Shown here in pieces: positions 58,341 through 64,000 of a stretch of 64,000 nucleotides of DNA. The DNA is taken from assembly GCA_905147135.1 (NCBI GenBank), contig LR990052.1:12276200-12340199 (forward strand). The letters run 5' to 3'. The stretch comes from Blastobasis lacticolella (Eukaryota > Arthropoda > Insecta > Lepidoptera > Blastobasidae). The notes below the pieces were generated by a model. It ran no database searches. It was given only the letters and a program-made list of their open reading frames with translations, and was not told where the DNA came from. The number at the start of each line of letters is the position of its first letter. Within the stretch, counting starts at the first letter, position 1. Made by a program: the position numbers and the translations under genes.

Positions 58341-58378
58341 GCACCTGACCGGTGTGAAGCTAGGGCTGGTCACTAGTA
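58341..58378 (+). mobile_element. Helitron-like 3' end
   Basis: GAAGCTAGGGCTGGTCACTAGT, CTAG near 58373-58376. Confidence 0.45.
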
Positions 58379-58493
58379 GGCTTATATATAAAATCGATGT
58401 GTGACTGTATGTTCGCTATTGACTCCAAAATGGCTAGGCCAATGTTAATGAAATTATCAGGCTTCCTTCAGATTAACCCGCCAGGTAGGTAAG

Positions 58494-58545
58494 TACAATC
58501 AGTTGTAGAGTGAACGAACCCTTGTAAGCTCTGCAGCTGACTGTA
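58494..58545 (+). mobile_element. Small TACAGTCAGCTG inverted-repeat MITE
   Basis: TACAATCAGTTGTAGAG and CTCTGCAGCTGACTGTA. Confidence 0.65.
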
Positions 58546-58962
58546 CACATTATTTCTTTGTAGGATTAACAAAAACGAGCTCTCCAATTCTACACGTACT
58601 ACACTCAATCCTAGAATCATCAACCGCCATTTCATTTCGATAACTACGCTAATTATGAGACATCTTTGTCAAATTTGAGTCAATTTGGAGTAATAAAATA
58701 AAGTTTTATGTCGCATTTATTTTGATGCGGGATACGGTAACCTGTGATTAACTGACAAAAGGGTCTAACATTGGGAGCCATCGGAAACAGTTGCCTATAA
58801 AGCATATCTTTGACGGATCATTTCTAATGTCCTTGTAAATAGCCTTTACGAAGGTTTTTTACCTACTAAGCTTACGATTTTTTAGCCACTGACAGTATAA
58901 TTGGGATTAATTTGTAGGTAAGTGCCCATAATTTGGTTTTCATAAATATTTCGAGCAGCAGC
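58546..58962. other. Intergenic, nothing recognised
   Basis: AT-rich. Confidence 0.4.
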
Positions 58963-59405
58963 TCTGGTCTAGTGTCTTACGAGACCGATAACTAAGGTTA
59001 AGTAATGTTCGCAAAGTCCAGGAACTTGATGGGTGACCGTAACGTAACTTTGAGGCTAGTCGAATTTCAACACCGCAACGCACTCGCCAATCGCTCCGAG
59101 TGTCCCCCGAGCGCTCTCCATACAAACGAAGATTTTTTTTTTTTTTTTTTCATAAAAATAATCAAAGCCAATGAAATTATGTAGATGCGATTTTCGAAAC
59201 TAATATCTGTGTCTGTGGTATGTCAGATTTTCGTTAAAATATATCGTTTACAGTTGCACTGGATGATTTCTACACAAATTTTAATTCCCATGCAATTTTG
59301 TTGCCGACTCCTAATACCATTGGCGAAGCGGTTGACCAAGGTCTACCGCTTGGGACCCGGACTCTGGTTGAATAGTTTTAAGAGTCGATTGGCCATCTGG
59401 CCAAC
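58963..59405 (+). mobile_element. 5S-rRNA-derived SINE, copy 2, interrupted
   Basis: TACGAGACCGATAACTAAGG, TTAAGTAATG, TTGATGGGTGACCG and GAGGCTAGTCGAA match 18465-18550. The tail CTCCTAATACCATTGGCGAA resumes at about 59309. The gap from about 59085 holds an 18-nt poly(T) at 59133-59150, so a retroinsert probably sits between. Confidence 0.6.
59133..59150 (+). repeat. Poly(T), 18 nt
   Basis: Uninterrupted T run; probably the poly(A) tail of a minus-strand insert in the SINE. Confidence 0.8.
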
Positions 59406-59559
59406 CCAAGCCAAGGTTATGCATCTACATTATGAAATGAAATTATTGGGTTATTTCGTACAAAAGTTATAAAAGGGTAAAACTGAGAGCGTTGATGTCT
59501 ATTATATGAAATTGTCACTGTTCCATGTGAATTCTGTATATTGGTGGTAAATTATTATT

Positions 59560-59785
59560 TAAATCATCACAGCCCGTAACAGTCCACTGCAGGACTTAGG
59601 GCCTCTCCCACGTAAGGGGAGGTTTTTGTCATAATCTCCACACTTGGTAGGCGGGTTGGAGATCGCAGTGTTTAAATATAACAATGGAAAATGCTGCTGC
59701 CCATTTTCCAGACTACGGAGACTGTTGATCTTTTGCCTCGAAAACATTAGTCGCCTCGTACAATACCCATGAGTGTAAGGGGTTT
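59560..59785 (-). mobile_element. RTE-type non-LTR 3' region, inverted copy
   Basis: CAGTCCACTGCAGGACTTAG, GGCGGGTTGGAGATCGCAGT, AAACATTAGTCGCCTCGTAC; mirror of 35050-35314. Confidence 0.7.
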
Positions 59786-59894
59786 TATTTAAATAATCAT
59801 CCGTAAGATATGCAATTAATAAGAAAATACAGATTAAGTAATTTCGAAAGAATCTGTAAGCAGTATACGACCAAAAATATTTCATGAATAGTTT

Positions 59895-60145
59895 TATCAG
59901 GTGGTCGGACTCTATCAAGCCTGAGGAATCCGCCTGGGAGAGTACCCCCCTTTATATTTCTGCCGCTAAGCAACAATGCTTGCATTGTTGTGTTCCGGTT
60001 TGAAAGATAAGGTTGCCAGCGAAATTACAGACACGAGGCATTTCATCTTAGTCCTCACAGTGACAAGTCACCCGTGGTTCTGTATTTTATTACCTGCAAC
60101 CTAAATGTAGATATTATGGGCGATAGTTACCACTAACCATATAGC
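59895..60145 (-). mobile_element. Lepidopteran LINE-like repeat, copy 3
   Basis: CTATCAAGCCTGAGGAATCC, GCTTGCATTGTTGTGTTCCG, TTTCATCTTAGTCCTCACAG. Confidence 0.6.
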
Positions 60146-60465
60146 ATAAAAAATTGGTTGGCCAAGCGTCGTAAGTTTTTAACGGTTTAATTGAAAAAAA
60201 ATTTATCAGAACTCATGAATACCCAAGCTTCTAACTCTAAAAATTCAAAATACAAAAATTCAAAATTCATAATTTCTTTATTGATTAGGACATTAAATAT
60301 CTCTTTCAATCGTCAAAAAGGAGGGGGTAAAAAAAGTAGGGAGGAAACACACAGTAACACGCTGACCGCCCTATGGCCGTAGATAAACGTATCCCTCGCC
60401 AACCACGACCGAACCGTGCTCGACAATGCCAGGCAGAGCCGGAACGCTACTAACAACTCTCTACA
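60146..60465. other. Intergenic, nothing recognised
   Basis: AT-rich then mildly GC near 60380. Confidence 0.4.
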
Positions 60466-60510
60466 AACCCTAGATTTTGGTCAGATACTTTCTGACCAAA
60501 ATCTAGGGTT
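60466..60510. repeat. Perfect 20-bp stem with 5-nt loop
   Basis: AACCCTAGATTTTGGTCAGA (60466-60485) and TCTGACCAAAATCTAGGGTT (60491-60510), loop TACTT. An extra ATACTTTCTGACCAA occurs at 60651. Confidence 0.8.
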
Positions 60511-60860
60511 GGGCTTGGGTAGGGCTTGGCTGTTTCATAGTTCTAATGCATAACTTAGACTGGATTCAGTGGTCGACCGACGCGACGGTTAGAGTTGATG
60601 TCGTCGGTCATCAGTTGATCATTGAATATTTGAAACGGCCAACAAAACAATACTTTCTGACCAATATTTAGTGCTTGTAGAGTTAGGCTTTGTACTCCTA
60701 CTCCACAAAGTTTGTTTTTCATTTTTCATGAGATCTGATAACTTTTTCTCAGTAAAACCGTTTACGAAGCTTGGTAAACCAATTTTACATGACAAGTTTT
60801 TGTAGTAAGCATAGAATGGATTTATTCAGACCTGCACTCTCGTTTATGGGTATTAGAGGC

Positions 60861-61219
60861 TAAAAGTCATAGATTTCTTAATTTTCTTGTAGTTTGTGTG
60901 CAAATCCTAGGTGCATACAAAATTTCAGCTTTCTAACACTTCGCGAAGTCCATTTTAAATTTAATGTTACTTGATCTTGAAATAACTTGCATGCCTCTTT
61001 AGGGGGAATCTCCAAGGTTAAAAGCCAAAGATTTTCTAATTTACTTGTCATTTATGTAAACATTCTAGCCTGCTTACCAAATTTCAGCTTACTAGGACTT
61101 CAAGACTGTCCTATAGGTACAAATTATATGCAGACTAGTTACAGATTTCATAATTTTCCTGTTATTTATGTGCAAATCCTAGTATGCCTACCAAATTTCA
61201 ACTTCCTAGGACTTTGCAA
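60861..61219 (+). repeat. Threefold diverged ~85-bp module
   Basis: Modules at 60861-60944, 61018-61105 and 61137-61219 share TTTATGTGCAAATCCTAG-type and ACCAAATTTCAGCTTACTAG-type words; common in Lepidoptera, family unknown. Confidence 0.55.
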
Positions 61220-61442
61220 AGTACCCTATTGGTCAGTTTCAAAATAAACGTATTTTAAGGGCAAATAAAAATGCACAGAAAAAAAATGTTTAAAATGTAA
61301 AACTGCTTCTACTACACGGGTCTGCTTCTCCCTGTATTTGCGGGGGAGAGGATTGCGGGCCTTTGAGAAATCTTCTCGTGCCCGGCCTGCTTCTCGGTCA
61401 GGGCACAGCCTGGTCGGTCTTTGGGCGAGGAGCCGTTGTGGC

Positions 61443-61712
61443 TCACTCCAGGCGTTGTGGGTCATCGACGCTTCCCAGGGGCATCTCGAGCTCCCACAGG
61501 ATCCGGATGCCTTCGTCTAGGACCGGGCTCGCGTCTGCTCCCCTTTCGAGTGCGACGCGGAGCCCCACGCAGATTTCTCTGACGGCGTTGATGACCCGGA
61601 TTAGCTCAGAAGCGGTGCGATCGCATCTAGCACACGCTTCGAACTCGGTGCTAGCATAGTCATGTTCGTCAAAGAATGGGAGAGTTGATGTGTGGCACTT
61701 ACTCCAAAAATA
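61443..61712 (-). pseudogene. Transposon-like coding relic, unassigned
   Basis: Minus-strand frame open from about 61712 to TGA 61443-61445: FFDEHDYASTEFEACARCDR, then VINAVREICVGLRVALERGA and LDEGIRILWELEMPLGS. GC-balanced, protein-like, in AT-rich DNA; looks like a piece of a retroelement gag/accessory ORF but I do not recognise the family. No start codon. Confidence 0.35.
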
Positions 61713-61911
61713 AATGATACATAAGTTACTCGTATTGTATGTTAAGAAGCTTATTTTATATATATTTTGTGATTTGTGAAAGGCGGTGTATTATTTTATT
61801 TATCAAATAAGTTTTTAAATTTTCTTTGGTAGTTATAATAACTTCAGTAACATGCGACACACGTAAAAAATAATCTTGGAGGGGTTCAAGGAAATTCAAG
61901 CATTACGTTAT

Positions 61912-62540
61912 CCTAGACAATACGAAGTAGTTCCTGTCAAATAATTGCAGTACTATCTCCCAACTCCTATTCGTTGTGAAGTTTTGTGGCTTCATCAGCA
62001 GCACAGAAGCATCACATGATGATACTCTGAATTGAACACCTGAATAAGACATAACAACAACAATCGACATGCCGTCGATTTCACAGGTTTTTCATCCTCA
62101 GATTCTGAATACTTTCCTTACAGTAAGATACGTAACAAATTATACGTGCACATAATCTTGAGGGTTTCTTTCGATGTGGCTAAAATTTTGTGATCACATC
62201 CTGACCTGATGAATGAGACCACCTCAGGAAGATATACCCTTCTGTAAATCACTTTAGCCCTAGATACTACTAAGTAGTTCCTGCCGATAAATAACAGTAT
62301 TATTCCCTAACTCTTAATTGTTACGGAGTTCTATGACTTCATCATCAGCGCAGCAGCATCATACGCAAACACCAAATGTTAGACATAATAACGGAACAAG
62401 CACACCATACGTAACTACAATTTTAGACAGACATATAGACATAGATTTTATTTGGCAATTACTATTTTCGAGGAATGCCCTCAATTGCACAGGGTTCCTA
62501 TCATCAGCACCTGACCTAATTAAAATGAGACCATCTTAAG
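61912..62540 (+). repeat. ~340-bp tandem duplication, diverged
   Basis: GAAGTAGTTCCTGTCAAATA, ATCTCCCAACTCCTATTCGT and GTGGCTTCATCAGCAGC at 61924-62000 recur as TAAGTAGTTCCTGCCGATAA, TTCCCTAACTCTTAATTG and ATGACTTCATCATCAGC at 62270-62350; CCTGACCT...ATGAGACCA also repeats. Confidence 0.55.
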
Positions 62541-63029
62541 AGCTCAAAAACATTTCAAAAAAAAATTTCATTATCTATCCAAAATTGACAGAGAAAACAT
62601 ACTCGTACATAAAAAATGGACCACCACCACCTTGCAGTCGAACATAGAACCACCTTCTTCTTTTGTTTTTGAAGTCGGTTAAAACCTAGACAAATTAAAC
62701 ATATTGTGTACCTATTTCATAAATCTGAGAAATCATTTAGCAGTTCGCCCACCCGTTAGGCACATCGTGCCACACATGTCTACTTCAGACCTCTTTCAGT
62801 GGCATGCCATGGAGAAGACCTAACGCAGTACACTGATGTACGGTGATGACAAAGATGTAATCCACGCTATCTTAATTCAAATTAGCCGATTACATGCATA
62901 TCCTAGAATTCCTTCTAAGTGCACATGTACACGCATTTTGTCAACGACTGATGTCGTCACCCGTCGGCGATTGCCATAGGCTACAACTGCAAGTCGACGG
63001 CTAGCAAACGTCGGTTAGCAATAAAGTAA
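62541..63029. other. Intergenic, nothing recognised
   Basis: Contains the common TTTTTGAAGTCGGTTAAAAC word near 62668. Confidence 0.35.
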
Positions 63030-63125
63030 TGTATATAACTGAGAAAAGAGTCCATGACACATGACCGCAGTGGGATTCGCACACGATACCTCTCGCTTAC
63101 GAGTCAGATATATTACCCAACGACG
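63030..63125 (-). mobile_element. tRNA-SINE head fragment
   Basis: GAGAAAAGAGTCCATGACAC, GTGGGATTCGCACACGATAC (B box region decayed), CTCTCGCTTACGAGTCAG. Confidence 0.55.
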
Positions 63126-64000
63126 CTCCTATAACATTAATCGAAAAACTAATAGAAAAAGAAGAAATTACAACTTTATAGAGTTACGCTGAACCAGGAA
63201 AATACACAGGAATTGACGTTACTTTTACCATCGTAAGTACATACCATGACAAATGTCTCTTTTAGTTATCGATTCTAATTTTGAAAGTAACCAGCGACAT
63301 CGCCTGACAATAACAGCTCTAGTTTACCGTTCGCAAATAACAGTCGCCGCGTTGCCTGCGGTGCAGTTTTTCCTGTCATTTTCCAACATGAAACAAGCGA
63401 GCTACGGGCGAGTCAATCAAACGTTGGCTTTTGTTAATGCTCCCGTTATAGTCCCACGGAAATACAGGTATCATTGCGAAACGACTCTATAATCTTGGAC
63501 GAGCCATTATGCATAGAAAATGACAGTTGGGACAATGAAAATCCTCAGGCCATACATTAGCTTCGTGGAAAATCAGAACCATTACCGCCTATTACGTAAG
63601 CAGGAGCCACATGTCAGTGTGAAACGTGCATTTTTCACGTTGCAATTTAATGGGCCCTGTGACAACGGTCCCCGGTGCAATCATTTAAACAACAAAGACG
63701 ATTGTGCTGCTATAAAATGCAAAAGGTTTGGAGTTTCATAAGGGAATAGGTAATGCAAAAGTGACTTGGAAACCGCTGTTTACAAGGATAAAGTATTCAT
63801 GTTGTATGTGTGTTTGTTGCGATTTAGGATTTTATTTTATTTTACTGTAGTCGGATGTCTCTCAATTTACAACAATAAGATAATATGTACAATAGCATAA
63901 CTTCTATCAGACATTTACGAGACAACACTGTAAAAAAAAATTGAAAGGATGACAGTTTAATTGATTGTTACGTGTGAACTCACATACATACGTAATATGT
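63126..64000. other. Intergenic, nothing recognised
   Basis: Two short frames (63253-63492, 63520-63741) have no recognisable features; 63250-63740 is repeat-poor. Confidence 0.35.

Noticed and set aside
1..64000. CRISPR arrays, operons, prokaryotic signals
   Set aside because: No regularly spaced repeats or bacterial gene organisation; intron-exon structure and insect repeats show eukaryotic DNA.

Overview
This looks like lepidopteran (moth or butterfly) nuclear DNA. It is AT-rich with many short TAGGTACCTA-type tracts. It is full of repeat types familiar from Lepidoptera: Helitron ends finishing in CTAG(T), RTE-BovB relics with (ATG)n tails, tRNA-headed SINEs and small inverted-repeat elements. 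It holds one clearly recognisable protein gene with intron-exon structure. There are no operons, ribosome binding sites or other prokaryotic signals. || The gene is an Sp-family zinc-finger transcription factor of the Sp6-9 class (insect Sp1, related to vertebrate Sp8/Sp9), on the + strand. Its large, very GC-rich last coding exon is 31800-32918. It carries the Sp box, the FHPWKK motif, the WWDVH..WLD motif, the Buttonhead box and three C2H2 fingers. A short first coding exon is proposed at 4470-4517, at the 3' edge of a CpG-rich block with GC boxes. It ends in a GTGAGT donor whose phase matches the acceptor at 31798-31799, which would give a 27.3 kb first intron and a 388-residue protein. The exon pairing is inferred; the last exon is certain. 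|| Layout: 1-4170 is upstream flank with repeats. 4173-4517 is the promoter and first exon. 4518-31799 is the intron, a mixture of transposon debris and repeat-poor, CpG-richer islands (about 7.9, 11.5, 14.4-15.4, 19.4-21.2, 23.9-26.2, 29.1-29.4 and 30.4-31.7 kb) that look like candidate cis-regulatory DNA. 31800-33490 is the last exon and 3' UTR. 33.5-64 kb is downstream intergenic DNA with more repeats, a few similar islands (36.5-37.1, 40.7-41.4, 43.3-44.7, 45.4-45.9, 54.7-55.2 kb) and three unassigned exon-like open stretches (34331-34541 on the minus strand; 50399-50629 and 56263-56363 on the plus strand). || Most notable non-genic content: a complete type I hammerhead ribozyme core inside an element with 54-bp perfect inverted arms (Penelope-like terminal structure, 7195-7622); 5S-rRNA-headed SINEs (18450-18690, 58963-59405); a Harbinger-like MITE caught in one copy of a local tandem repeat that also supplies the empty site (22604-23700); a 3.0 kb terminal-inverted-repeat element with a CAG target duplication carrying a tandemly duplicated non-LTR retrotransposon fragment (47254-50257); and a tRNA-SINE interrupted by a short (AAG)n-tailed insertion with an 11-bp target duplication (55776-55873). 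All calls were made by eye without searches; repeat family names are by recognition of hallmark motifs.
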